From the NCBI GenBank assembly GCA_021405325.1, contig QWII01000002.1:1-64000 (forward strand): DNA of 64,000 nt. Direction: 5' to 3'. This stretch comes from Caldilinea sp. CFX5. Its GTDB lineage: Bacteria > Chloroflexota > Anaerolineae > Caldilineales > Caldilineaceae. Below, one piece after another: positions 8,660 to 16,855 of this stretch; the stretch's first letter is position 1; each line of letters opens with the position of its first letter. Under the pieces are notes generated by a model. That model worked only from the letters and a program-made list of their open reading frames with translations. It was not told the DNA's origin and searched no databases. The translations under genes and the position numbers were made by a program.

Positions 8660-9415
8660 CTAGCCGGTCGCCCCCTTTACGCTCCAGACCGAGCCGGTCG
8701 TATAGGTGTTGCGCTCGGAGCAAAGAAATTCGACCACTTCGGCCACCTCTTCGGGATCGGAGTAGCGACCGATCGGGTTGCCCGGATTGGCCAGAAATTC
8801 CGGCGTAAAGCGGGGGACGACCATGTCGGTTAGGGCGCGCCCCGGTTCAACACCGTTGACAAAGACATTCTGCTTCGGATATGCATTACCCAACGCCGCC
8901 ACAAAGGCGAAGACGGCGCCCTTGGAAACCCCATAGGGCACCTGATTGGTCGCCCCGTGGCGTGCGCCGGAGGTGATGGTGACACAGCGCCCCCATCCGC
9001 CGTTGAGCATGTGGGGGATCGCGGCTTGGTGGGCGTAATAGACGCCATACATATTAATCTTCATCACCTTGTCAAACTGGGCCGCGGTCTGTTCCAGAAA
9101 GGGCTTTTCCCAGCCCAAGATACCGGCGCAGCAGACCAAAATGTCAAGCCGTCCAAAGCGCTCAACAGCGCCATTGACCATGGCATGAACCGCCGCTTCA
9201 TCGGTCACATCGGTGTGGACATAGATGGCGGACTGCCCAAGCGCTTCAATCTCCTTGACCGTATTCCGGCCGTGTTCTTCCAGTAAGTCGGCAATCACAA
9301 TGTCCCGACCTTCTTCGGCCATCCGCAACGCGCTGGCGCGTCCCAGACCGCGCGCCCCACCGGTGACAATCGCCACCCGGCGTTCTTTGGGTGCGGCAAA
9401 GCGTAAATTTGGCAT
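8660..9415 (-). CDS. Short-chain dehydrogenase/reductase
   Basis: 251 aa, the classical SDR length. The NAD(P)-binding motif TGGARGLG is at about residues 18-25 and is followed by IVIADLLEEHG, whose acidic residue favours NAD. NNAG is replaced by CCAGILG, a common variant. The catalytic triad is visible as TITSGA (Ser) and YGVSK (Tyr and Lys). It resembles 3-oxoacyl-ACP-reductase/glucose-dehydrogenase-type SDRs, so the substrate is open. It is the first of a minus-strand catabolic set that includes the TIM-barrel gene at 9753 and the Gfo/Idh gene at 11774, but the 337-nt gap to the next gene argues for separate transcription. Confidence 0.88.
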   Translation of the reverse strand: MPNLRFAAPKERRVAIVTGGARGLGRASALRMAEEGRDIVIADLLEEHGRNTVKEIEALGQSAIYVHTDVTDEAAVHAMVNGAVERFGRLDILVCCAGILGWEKPFLEQTAAQFDKVMKINMYGVYYAHQAAIPHMLNGGWGRCVTITSGARHGATNQVPYGVSKGAVFAFVAALGNAYPKQNVFVNGVEPGRALTDMVVPRFTPEFLANPGNPIGRYSDPEEVAEVVEFLCSERNTYTTGSVWSVKGATG

Positions 9416-9675
9416 AGTTCTACTCTCTCTAGCTTGAAAGCAATAATAACCCCAAGATTTTAATTACCATAGCGACAAATGGCTTAATCTGTATTACATA
9501 ATCTTAACAGACCGGCGGAACTTCGCCCCATCCTTCGCCCATAAAAGGCCCTAGATTTGGCAGCAATGATGAACGTTACGAAAATAAAGCGGTAACTGTA
9601 GGTCATCGCCGCCGGCGTGACCAGTTCCAAGGATTACCGAAACAATTCGCTAACCTTCATAATTGCCGCTGTGCA

Positions 9676-9732
9676 CCTTCTATCCCTGTTTAGTCATTGG
9701 ACACATACAAAAGACTAAACAGGGATAGAAGG
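9676..9732. repeat. Inverted repeat, 'cttctat...tttagtc' family, copy 1
   Basis: Perfect 20-bp arms CCTTCTATCCCTGTTTAGTC (9676-9695) and its complement (9713-9732). A closely related, longer copy is at 63894-63960. The rest of the 337-nt gap 9416-9752 shows nothing else recognisable. Confidence 0.75.
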
Positions 9733-9752
9733 AACACGGAAACAGCAGTAGT

Positions 9753-10619
9753 TTACTCGCTGATAACCCGAATGCCCAGTTCCTGCGCCGTCGCGTGGAA
9801 AAGGCGACTCACCGCCGGCAGTTCTTCGGTGCTGTTGCCCTCAGCGATCACCGGATAGTCGGTGGAGAGCGCTTCCATGCGGCGGAAGAGGGTCTTGAAA
9901 TCCATCAACCCCTTGCCGGGACAGCCATCTTGCAAGTGAAGGGCCAGACGGTTCTCAATCCAGATGTCCTTGGCATGACAGCTCACCATATGCTTGCCGA
10001 CCACATCAAAGTGATGGTTGAGCGCGGCGCCGGTGTCATAAATATCTTCCAGCGTGATCCAGTTGGCCGAGTCATAGTCACAGCGCACCCACGGTGAATT
10101 GACAGCGTCCAACACTTCACGGGCAATCTCCGGCGTCTTCAACGTCACCAACTGGTGACATTCCAGGCTGAGAAAGACGCCGGCATCCTCAGCCGCCTGG
10201 GCGCACTCCTGCAAGGTTTTGATCAACTGTTGCTTGGCCTGTTCGGTGTAGTTATAGGGGTGGGGAAACCAGGGGCCGTTGGGGTTCATCGAGCCGGGAC
10301 CGGTGTCGATGCCACGGGCGCCCAGCCAACCGGCCAGCCGCAACGCCGCCTGAATCGTGCGCACCGACTCCTTGCGCGCCGTCTCGTCGGGCGTCACCAT
10401 ATTCTGCCAGTAGCCGGTCGCCTGGTAGAGACGCACCCCCTCGCCGGCCAGCAGATCACGAAATTGTTGGGTTTTGGCTTTGGGGGTGGTGTGGGGATCA
10501 TTGGCGCGAAAGCGGGTGAAGATGCCGCTAAAGCCTAGCTCCCGCACGCGCCGACACATTTCCGGCGTCATCTCCGCCATGTCGGCGGGCAAAAAACAGC
10601 CGCTCATTCCAAAACGCAT
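9753..10619 (-). CDS. Sugar phosphate isomerase/epimerase family TIM barrel
   Basis: 288 aa, xylose-isomerase-like (AP endonuclease family 2) barrel. Metal-binding residues characteristic of the family are seen in LSLECHQLV (Glu, about residue 153), VRCDYDSANW (Asp), VSCHAKDIWIE (His) and VIAEGN (Glu near the C-terminus). Such enzymes include IolE/IolI, hydroxypyruvate isomerase and ketose 3-epimerases. Upstream of the start AGAAAGGGA gives a ribosome site. Downstream on the same strand lies the SDR. With two Gfo/Idh genes nearby, inositol or rare-sugar catabolism is a plausible but unproven role. Confidence 0.85.
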   Translation of the reverse strand: MRFGMSGCFLPADMAEMTPEMCRRVRELGFSGIFTRFRANDPHTTPKAKTQQFRDLLAGEGVRLYQATGYWQNMVTPDETARKESVRTIQAALRLAGWLGARGIDTGPGSMNPNGPWFPHPYNYTEQAKQQLIKTLQECAQAAEDAGVFLSLECHQLVTLKTPEIAREVLDAVNSPWVRCDYDSANWITLEDIYDTGAALNHHFDVVGKHMVSCHAKDIWIENRLALHLQDGCPGKGLMDFKTLFRRMEALSTDYPVIAEGNSTEELPAVSRLFHATAQELGIRVISE

Positions 10620-10726
10620 GAGAATCGTTCCCTTTCTATCGTAAAGTGTGAATGGTACTGCATAACGCTATTGTCGCTTGGATGGCGGTGGGTTGTCAAC
10701 TGAATTTTTGGGGGATGGTTGGTGGG

Positions 10727-11770
10727 TTATTGAGTTGGGATGCGTTGGACCTTGAAGTTGCTGATCAGTAGCTGAATACCGGTCTGTTGCAAGAAGCGGT
10801 CGGCGCGCGGTTCAACGCCCCATTCCGGCCCGCGTAGCCAGACAAAGGCGGTCACCTTCTGTTGTAGCTCCGTTGCCATGCGGTCAACCGCCCCGCCCAT
10901 TTCCCAGGCCAACGCCGTATCGGCCAGATCATTGCTCGTGTGGCTCATGGTGTGACAGACAAAGGTGTGGCCTTGTGCCGCCAACATGCGAACTTCTGTC
11001 CAATTGAGCGCCAGGCGACCATCGGCATACTCAGCCGGATGCACATCAATATGATGGGTGGCGCCAAAGGTGAATTGGATGGAGGCCGGTGCATCATTGA
11101 AACCGGGAATCAGACAGAAGATGCCCTTCAACCCCAATTCAGCCAGCAGCGGCGCCGCCACATCAACATGATTGCGAAACCCCTCATAAAAGACCAAGAG
11201 CAGCGGCGGGCGGACATGGGGCCACGGTTTCCCCGCCACGAGCGCCGCCAGTTCAGGCAGATCAATAGTCTGAAAGCGCCCGGCCAGTCGGGTCAATTGT
11301 TCCCGCAGCCGAACACGGTCTTCGGCCAAGGTGTTATGATAGTTGACCGTGCGAATGAAGCGCCCCGCCCGGATCGCCTGCACCAATGCAGCCGCGCCCG
11401 ACTCGACATCGGATGGCAGCCGCAGCGGTAACCGTTCTTCGCCAGTGACGGATGGAGCAAGGTGGTTACTAGGCGGCGCATGGGCCTGCCCAAACTCATA
11501 GGTGGCGACAATTTCCAACGCCGCGCGCAAGGCCCACACCGGGTCGCCTTGTTGCGTTGGCAGCCGACGCTGCGCCACTTGTTCCACGAGAGCAGCGAGT
11601 TGTTGACCCCTAGCGTCGATGACCGGCAGCGGCGCGGCTGTGGTGCGTTGTAAATCCTCCAAGGCCAGAAACATTTCAATGCCAGCGCGCCCATACGGCC
11701 GTTGGGCCAGTTGCAACGCAAAGACCTCTAGATTGTGGAGCAGCGCGTCCATGAGTATCCCCGTTTTCAT
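10727..11770 (-). CDS. Polysaccharide deacetylase-like protein with degenerate metal site
   Basis: 347 aa. The C-terminal half resembles the NodB homology domain: VNYHNTLAED, then LLLVFYEGFRNH where active enzymes have a TFDDG-type motif, LAELGLKGIFCLIPGF, and the HxxxxH-type site FVCHTMSHTS. The aspartates that act as base and metal ligand are thus replaced by Tyr and Glu, so activity is doubtful or altered. The N-terminal ~170 residues are predicted helical and unassigned. The start at 11770 lies 3 nt after the stop of the Gfo/Idh gene, so the two are almost certainly co-transcribed. ATG at 11752 with GGGG 6 nt upstream is an alternative start. Confidence 0.65.
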   Translation of the reverse strand: MKTGILMDALLHNLEVFALQLAQRPYGRAGIEMFLALEDLQRTTAAPLPVIDARGQQLAALVEQVAQRRLPTQQGDPVWALRAALEIVATYEFGQAHAPPSNHLAPSVTGEERLPLRLPSDVESGAAALVQAIRAGRFIRTVNYHNTLAEDRVRLREQLTRLAGRFQTIDLPELAALVAGKPWPHVRPPLLLVFYEGFRNHVDVAAPLLAELGLKGIFCLIPGFNDAPASIQFTFGATHHIDVHPAEYADGRLALNWTEVRMLAAQGHTFVCHTMSHTSNDLADTALAWEMGGAVDRMATELQQKVTAFVWLRGPEWGVEPRADRFLQQTGIQLLISNFKVQRIPTQ

Positions 11771-11773
11771 TGA

Positions 11774-12844
11774 TCATAAAACCCCACGCTGGTGCAGATA
11801 GATCTGGAAAATCTCTTCAAACAAGCGCACGTCCGTGCGCGTGTCCGCCACTGTAGCGCGGAAAGGTTCGCCGGTTTGTAGGCAACGGATAAATGCCTCG
11901 GCTTCCCGCTTATAGCTCCAACTCCAGGCCGGTTGGGGAACGGGACGGCTGGTGATCTGTTTTTCACCGGCCTGATAGATTTCCACCTCCGCCGGCACCT
12001 GCTTGAGGAGTAACGGCGGCGCCCAGGTCTGAATCCAGCCGTGGCGGAAGTAGATCTGGGTATGTTCATCCCAACGATAGTGGGAGATGCGCCCAGTCTC
12101 TAACACGGCACGCGTGCCGGCCATGTCGAGGGTCACGACGCCGGTGTAGCCGTCATCATCCAGGTCAACCGCTTTCACCTTTACCGCATCGCCGGCAGCC
12201 AAAAACCAGCGCATGAGGTTGATGTTGTGGGTGTACTGTTGCAAGTAGCCCAGGTATTGGTTCAGATATTCCGCCGGCAGCCAGGCGGGCAGGATGGGGT
12301 CGGCGGTGGGCATCGGTTCATCGCTGCGATCCATCGGCGTGTCCAGGCCGCAGATCCAGTCACCGCAGAAGCCGTGATTGCGCACATAGGTGAGCGGCCC
12401 TAACTCGCCGCTGGTGCGGAACTCGTCAAGCTTGGCCTTCACCAGTTCGTTGCCGGCGTCATGGCGCTTCATGTAGCCCACCATCAGACGCCGCCCCGAT
12501 TGCTTTTCGGCCGCCAGGATGGCGTCGGCTTGGGTCAACGAGACGGCCATCGGCTTTTCCATAAAGACATCTTTGCCGGCCAACAGGGCATCACGGGCGA
12601 TGTCGCCCTGGACGCTAAAGGCGGCGGAGACGGCGACTGCGTCAATCTCCGCATCGGCGAGCATTGCGTGATGGTCGGCATAAAGTTTAGAAATGCCCAG
12701 CCGCTGCTGGACTCGCTGGCCCAAGCCCTGGCGCACCTCGGCCAGCGCCACCACTTCACAGGCGGGGATGGTCAGTAGGTTGGGCAGATGAACTTTTTGC
12801 GCCATAAACCCGCAACCGACATAACCAAGTCGAATTTTGGACAT
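11774..12844 (-). CDS. Gfo/Idh/MocA family oxidoreductase
   Basis: 356 aa. ATG at 12844 chosen because GGAGGA lies 6-7 nt upstream and the Rossmann motif follows at once (RLGYVGCGFMAQ, residues 4-15). The EKP motif is in DVFMEKPMAVS (about residue 95), with YMKRHDAGN in the substrate domain. It is probably a sugar or polyol dehydrogenase that is co-transcribed with the deacetylase-like gene (3-nt gap). An AAGCGCTT palindrome at 12963-12970, the core of many LacI-type operators, lies about 120 nt upstream; no LacI regulator is encoded in this window. Confidence 0.88.
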   Translation of the reverse strand: MSKIRLGYVGCGFMAQKVHLPNLLTIPACEVVALAEVRQGLGQRVQQRLGISKLYADHHAMLADAEIDAVAVSAAFSVQGDIARDALLAGKDVFMEKPMAVSLTQADAILAAEKQSGRRLMVGYMKRHDAGNELVKAKLDEFRTSGELGPLTYVRNHGFCGDWICGLDTPMDRSDEPMPTADPILPAWLPAEYLNQYLGYLQQYTHNINLMRWFLAAGDAVKVKAVDLDDDGYTGVVTLDMAGTRAVLETGRISHYRWDEHTQIYFRHGWIQTWAPPLLLKQVPAEVEIYQAGEKQITSRPVPQPAWSWSYKREAEAFIRCLQTGEPFRATVADTRTDVRLFEEIFQIYLHQRGVL

Positions 12845-13092
12845 TACGGTTCCTCCGTTCTTTTTTTGCTGATCAATTTGTGCTTGCTTCATGGGAGGGG
12901 GTATCCGTTTTGACAAACGTAACTACCAAGCGGGCTTAGCAGTTACTAGCAAACAATCTAGCAAGCGCTTTGGCCGTATTTTAACCTTGATCCGAGGTTG
13001 CGACCGAAATCCACGAACTGCGTTTGTCGTTGTAGATCCTTACCCATCCAAGTCCCGTTAGTTGATCGGGGTTTGGTTGTTTTGGGGCGCGG
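12845..13092. other. Intergenic region upstream of the Gfo/Idh gene
   Basis: Part of the 371-nt gap 12845-13215. It holds the GGAGGA ribosome site of the gene ending at 11774 and an AAGCGCTT palindrome at 12963-12970 that could be a LacI-type operator. No convincing -35/-10 pair and no small gene were found. The remainder of the gap contains the terminator described at 13093-13131. Confidence 0.3.
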
Positions 13093-13131
13093 AAAAACGA
13101 TGGCGGGCGCTCTGCAGAAGCGCCCGCCATC
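13093..13131 (-). terminator. Intrinsic terminator on the minus strand
   Basis: Perfect 13-bp stem GATGGCGGGCGCT (13099-13111) with AGCGCCCGCCATC (13119-13131), 7-nt loop, followed on the minus strand by GTTTTT (13098-13093). It lies 85 nt downstream of the gene ending at 13216 and in its orientation. Confidence 0.7.
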
Positions 13132-13215
13132 CCACGCAAATTACTTACAGCCTTCACAATCAGCCTGCCTCACTTCTGATGACGCCATGAGCGACAAAAA
13201 GTTACGGCTGATTTG

Positions 13216-13635
13216 TCAATCTCGCCCAGAATCTGATCCTTCGCCGGCTTCAGCGCGAATGCGCAGTCGGACGACTTGCACCTGTTGCTTAGGCCAGGCA
13301 ACGCCATGCTGGGCGGTGTAAGCGGCATGAAAGGCAGAGACTGCCTCACGCAACGCCTGATTGTCAAGCGGGCGGGGGTCTGCCGCACAGACGGCGGCAT
13401 CTTCAATTTCGATAGGAAAGGGCACAGTCAGGGTGGTAGCTTCTCCTGTATAACATAAATCCAGGGCAGCCGTTAACACAGGATCAGCCAGCCCTTGCGC
13501 AAGCAATTTAGTGCGTAACGCTAGGATCAATTCTTCAACCTGCCCTCGCAGCGGGCGCACATCAGCCCGCAGTTCATCCAGACTATAGGACAAGGGTTGT
13601 GTTACTTCCTGTATCCCAATCATTGCTTCATCCAA
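13216..13635 (-). CDS. Small protein resembling the C-terminal part of hydantoinase A/oxoprolinase
   Basis: 139 aa from a TTG at 13635 that has GAGG 7 nt upstream; ATG at 13623 is an alternative with worse spacing. The segment DLCYTGEATTLTVPFP followed by AFHAAYTAQHGVAW and VQVVRLRIRAEA has the order of the last ~120 residues of hydantoinase A/5-oxoprolinase (RYxGQ...VP, FxxxH...YG, VxxVNLRV). The remaining ~550 residues of such an enzyme are absent, so this is either a free-standing domain or a decayed remnant. It has its own terminator downstream, which argues for an expressed gene. Assignment is from pattern only. Confidence 0.45.
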   Translation of the reverse strand: MDEAMIGIQEVTQPLSYSLDELRADVRPLRGQVEELILALRTKLLAQGLADPVLTAALDLCYTGEATTLTVPFPIEIEDAAVCAADPRPLDNQALREAVSAFHAAYTAQHGVAWPKQQVQVVRLRIRAEAGEGSDSGRD

Positions 13636-13673
13636 CGCGATACCTCTTTCTTCCCCATTACGTAAGGCCCAAG

Positions 13674-13736
13674 CCCGCTCGTAGCCAGTCCGTGACCGGC
13701 GCCCCCATCGCCAGTCACGGACTGGCTACGAGCGGG
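13674..13736. repeat. Perfect inverted repeat
   Basis: 23-bp arms, CCCGCTCGTAGCCAGTCCG... at 13674-13696 and complement at 13714-13736, 17-nt loop. It lies upstream of the small gene at 13635. No T-run follows. Confidence 0.75.
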
Positions 13737-13768
13737 ACGTAGTAGCTGCCGCGGTAATTATTCAGCCA

Positions 13769-13825
13769 GAAACCAGGTTTTTCACCTATAACGCAAAGGT
13801 ACATGCCAAAGAAAAACCTGGTTTC
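13769..13825. repeat. Perfect inverted repeat
   Basis: 15-bp arms GAAACCAGGTTTTTC (13769-13783) and GAAAAACCTGGTTTC (13811-13825), extended by imperfectly paired flanks with TATTCAG and CTGAATA. A short relative with AAACCAGG/CCTGGTTT arms is at 31681-31712. Confidence 0.65.
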
Positions 13826-13855
13826 TTCACCTAGCCTGAATAGATACCTGCCGCG

Positions 13856-15031
13856 TCAGCCAAACCGTTCCACCGCAAAGGCATGAACACGGCGACACGC
13901 TTCGGTGAGCCGATCTTCGGGAACCACCAGACTCAGGCGGAGATAACCTGCCAGCGTCGGGCCAAAGGCATCACCCGGCAGCATGGCGACGCGGGCGTGT
14001 TCACATGCCTGGTCGGCAAAGGCCATTGAGGAGAGGCCGCTGCTGCGAATATCCAACAGCGCATACATGCCGCCTTCCGTTTCACAACAGCGAATACCGG
14101 GGGTGTCGGCCAGCAGATCATGCACCAGATCGCGCCGGCGGCGGTAGGCAATGCGCATGGCTTCGACTTCGGCAATCTCATCACTCAGGGCGGTGACGGC
14201 GGCGTCTTGAATAAAGGGCGGCCCGCCATAGGCCATGACGGCCAGGAGGTTGCCGGCATGTTCGACCAGCTCCTTCGGCCCCACCAGCCAGCCCAACCGC
14301 CAGCCGGTCATGGCGTGGGATTTAGAGAGACTGGAGATGGTGATACAACGGTCGGCAATGTCGGCAATGGCCGCCGGACTGGCATGGGGGTGGGTAAAGG
14401 TAAAATTGCTATAGACCTCGTCGGTGATCAGCCACAGGTCATGCCGCAGCGCCAAGTCGGCCAACACCTCGATCTCATCCTGGCGGAGAACAGAGCCGGT
14501 GGGGTTATGGGGCGTGTTGAAGAGAATGGCGCGGGTGCGAGGGGTAATCGCCGCCGCCACCTCCGCCAGATCGGGGTGGAAATTGGTTTCGGGGTGCAGC
14601 CGTACATAGACGGCGTTCGCCCCCGTCGCCCCGATAACAGCCGGGTAGGTGCTGTAGACCGGGTCGCTCATGATCACTTCGTCGCCGGCCTGTAAGGTAC
14701 ACATGGCGGCGACATACAATCCACACTGCGCCCCTTGCACAACGGCCACATTTTCGTGGGTCACCACTTGACCAGTATGGCGCATATGATAAGCGGCTAT
14801 GGCCTGCCGTAATTTCAATTCGCCGTAAGAAGGCGTGTAATGAGTGCGCCCACGGTGCAGACTCGTGACCGCCGTCGCCACAATGGCTGGGGGCGTGTGA
14901 AAATCGGGGTCGCCAATCGTCAACATGATCACATCAACGCCGTTGGCAATCAGGGTGCGCGCTTTGCCATGTACGCTCCAGCCGCCATACCCCTGTCCTA
15001 CCAACCGTGAAACCACATCGGCAAATTTCAT
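13856..15031 (-). CDS. PLP-dependent aminotransferase, class I/II
   Basis: 391 aa, aspartate-aminotransferase fold type I. ATG at 15031 was chosen because upstream codons show no ribosome site and the family N-terminus starts here (MKFADVVSRL). Cofactor residues are visible: N176 in FNTPHNPTG, D204 in LITDEVYS and the Schiff-base lysine K237 in SSLSKSHAMTGWRLGW; the phosphate-binding Arg follows in GWRLGW. It transfers amino groups between an amino acid and a 2-oxoacid; the specific amino acid is not readable. It is monocistronic and divergent from the BMP transporter operon. Confidence 0.92.
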   Translation of the reverse strand: MKFADVVSRLVGQGYGGWSVHGKARTLIANGVDVIMLTIGDPDFHTPPAIVATAVTSLHRGRTHYTPSYGELKLRQAIAAYHMRHTGQVVTHENVAVVQGAQCGLYVAAMCTLQAGDEVIMSDPVYSTYPAVIGATGANAVYVRLHPETNFHPDLAEVAAAITPRTRAILFNTPHNPTGSVLRQDEIEVLADLALRHDLWLITDEVYSNFTFTHPHASPAAIADIADRCITISSLSKSHAMTGWRLGWLVGPKELVEHAGNLLAVMAYGGPPFIQDAAVTALSDEIAEVEAMRIAYRRRRDLVHDLLADTPGIRCCETEGGMYALLDIRSSGLSSMAFADQACEHARVAMLPGDAFGPTLAGYLRLSLVVPEDRLTEACRRVHAFAVERFG

Positions 15032-15168
15032 AAACTTACACCTATCTTGTTTTAGCGAATCAGGGTGGTTAGTCGGTTTGGTCGCTGACCAACCAACCAA
15101 CTATCAATACACATTGTGCTGATTGTAGCACAGAGCGTATCGGTGTAATAATCCAGATCCTATAGGCT

Positions 15169-15198
15169 TTGCAAGAAAGTCACAGGGCAAAGTATAAT
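15169..15198 (+). promoter_or_regulatory. Candidate promoter of the BMP transporter operon
   Basis: TTGCAA (15169-15174), 18-nt spacer, consensus TATAAT (15193-15198). Transcription from here would give a leader of roughly 295 nt before the gene at 15501. Confidence 0.5.
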
Positions 15199-15500
15199 GG
15201 GTGGCACAATAGCTAGTTCTGTTGAAAAACCGCCCTGATCTATCCGATGAATTTTGTGTTATGTTGACCTACAACCAGCAAAAATTTGGTTCAACCGGAA
15301 CGCGGGGGGTTGCCGACCATCATCTGGAAAGGTTCGCGCGGACGATCTTGTAAGCGAAACCGGCCTTCCCGGAAGATTGACTTGTCAACGCCTTACATTG
15401 GGGATGCGCCAAAATCTTTAGGAACAGAGCACAAAATTAATCGAGGATATATAACAAACCTTTCTATTTACTTGTGTAAAGTTAGGAGAAAGTGCAGACT
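15199..15500 (+). promoter_or_regulatory. Long untranslated leader of the BMP operon
   Basis: No reading frame with a ribosome site. A block at about 15263-15376 (GTTGAC ... TTGGTTCA ... ACCATC ... CCTTCCCGGAAGA) resembles, in the same orientation relative to the gene, a block upstream of the decaheme gene (minus strand, about 34318-34203). Several short stems can be drawn. Function unknown. Confidence 0.35.
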
Positions 15501-16604
15501 ATGCGCAAAATGAAGAATCTTTTTTGTGTCATTGGCCTTTTGCTGGTGACAAGCCTGCTGGCTGCTGCTTGTGTGGCGCCGGCGGCGCCGACCGGTTCGG
15601 GTGAAGCCCAGGCCACGAAAGCGCCCGCCGCCGAAGCGCCGGCAGCCGGCGGTGAGGCGACCGTTAAGGTTGGGTTGGTGACGGATGTTGGTCGCGTCAA
15701 TGATCGCAGCTTCAACCAATCAGCTTGGGAAGGCGTGGTGCAGGCCTGTACTGCCCTTGGTTTGGCCGAAGGCGAAGATTGCCGCTACATTGAAACCCAG
15801 GACCCGGCAGACTACGCCGAAAATATGCAACAATTTATTGATGGCGGCTTCAACGTGATCGTCAGCGTCGGTTTTGCCTTGGGTGAAGCGACGGCGGAGG
15901 CGGCCAAAGCGAACCCTGACATCATGTTCATCGGCGTCGATCAATTCCAGGGCGAAACGATCCCGAATCTGACCGGCTTGATCTTCCACGAAGATCAATC
16001 GGGCTTTCTGGCCGGTGCGCTGGCTGCCCAACTGAGCAAGACCGGCAAGATCGCCTCTGTTCTCGGCACGGATCTAGTGCCGCCGGTGGTCGCCTTTGGC
16101 CAGGGCTATGAGTTGGGCGCCAAGTATATCAACCCCGACATCGAAGTCACCACCACCTATCACCCCGGCGGTCTGGATCGCGCCTTTAGCGACCCGGAAT
16201 GGGGCGCCAGCACGGCCCGCCAAGCGCTGGATCAGGGCGCTGATGTGATCTTTGGCGCCGGTGGCAACACTGGTAATGGCGCCTTGCAAGAGGTGGCCGC
16301 GGCCGAGGGCGCCGGCACAGCGCTCTTCTGCATCGGTGTGGACACTGATCAGTGGGAAACCCTGCCGGCAGCTCACCCTTGTCTTGTCTCCAGCGCCATG
16401 AAGCTGATTACCCCCGGCGTGGTCGAGTTGATCACACTGGCCAACCAGGGCGCTTTCCCTGGCGGCAACTTCTTCGGCGGCGCCGGTTTGGCTCCCTTCC
16501 ATGATTTTGAAGATCAGATTCCCCAGGAAGTGAAAGACAAGCTGGCGGAAATCGATGCGGCGCTGAAGGATGGTAGTCTGGAAACCGGTTACAATCCACA
16601 GTAA
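15501..16604 (+). CDS. BMP family ABC transporter substrate-binding lipoprotein
   Basis: 367 aa. ATG at 15501 is preferred; the GTG at 15492 is only 2 nt from AGGAGA and AGGAG to ATG is about 12 nt. Lipoprotein signal: KMKNLFCVIGLLLVTSLLAAAC, with the lipobox cysteine followed by a Pro/Ala-rich tether. The mature domain begins VKVGLVTDVGRVNDRSFNQSAWEG, the signature opening of BMP/Med (PnrA-like) receptors, which bind purine nucleosides. The C-terminal region has the expected alternating fold (GVDTDQWETLP). First gene of a four-gene importer operon (binding protein, two permeases, ATPase), the gene order known for nucleoside systems such as YufNOPQ. Confidence 0.92.
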   Translation: MRKMKNLFCVIGLLLVTSLLAAACVAPAAPTGSGEAQATKAPAAEAPAAGGEATVKVGLVTDVGRVNDRSFNQSAWEGVVQACTALGLAEGEDCRYIETQDPADYAENMQQFIDGGFNVIVSVGFALGEATAEAAKANPDIMFIGVDQFQGETIPNLTGLIFHEDQSGFLAGALAAQLSKTGKIASVLGTDLVPPVVAFGQGYELGAKYINPDIEVTTTYHPGGLDRAFSDPEWGASTARQALDQGADVIFGAGGNTGNGALQEVAAAEGAGTALFCIGVDTDQWETLPAAHPCLVSSAMKLITPGVVELITLANQGAFPGGNFFGGAGLAPFHDFEDQIPQEVKDKLAEIDAALKDGSLETGYNPQ

Positions 16605-16623
16605 ACAGTGAGGGATTAAGAGT

Positions 16624-16760
16624 AGGAGTTACGCAGTTGGACAAGACCTGTCAGGTTTGCGAAACCTGACAGGTCTCTGGTAGCGCCCGTCAACTGCGTA
16701 ACTCCTAAAGAGATTAAGAGATTGAGAGATTCAGTGGTAATTCCTCAATCTCTTAATCTC
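16624..16760. repeat. Cluster of three nested/adjacent inverted repeats
   Basis: Outer pair AGGAGTTACGCAGTTG (16624-16639) with its complement (16691-16706); inside it AGACCTGTCAGGTTT/AAACCTGACAGGTCT (16644-16658, 16662-16676, 3-nt loop); beside it GAGATTAAGAGATTGAG/CTCAATCTCTTAATCTC (16710-16726, 16744-16760). All arms are perfect. It fills the gap between binding protein and first permease, where mRNA processing or attenuation could set the high receptor-to-permease ratio typical of ABC importers. Confidence 0.75.
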
Positions 16761-16855
16761 CTCTCTGACTTATGTAGAGCGGAAGATGCTATTGCCTGCG
16801 CACCTTCCGTTTCCCATCATTCGCCCCCGCCCACCGCTTAGCATCAGGAGATCCG

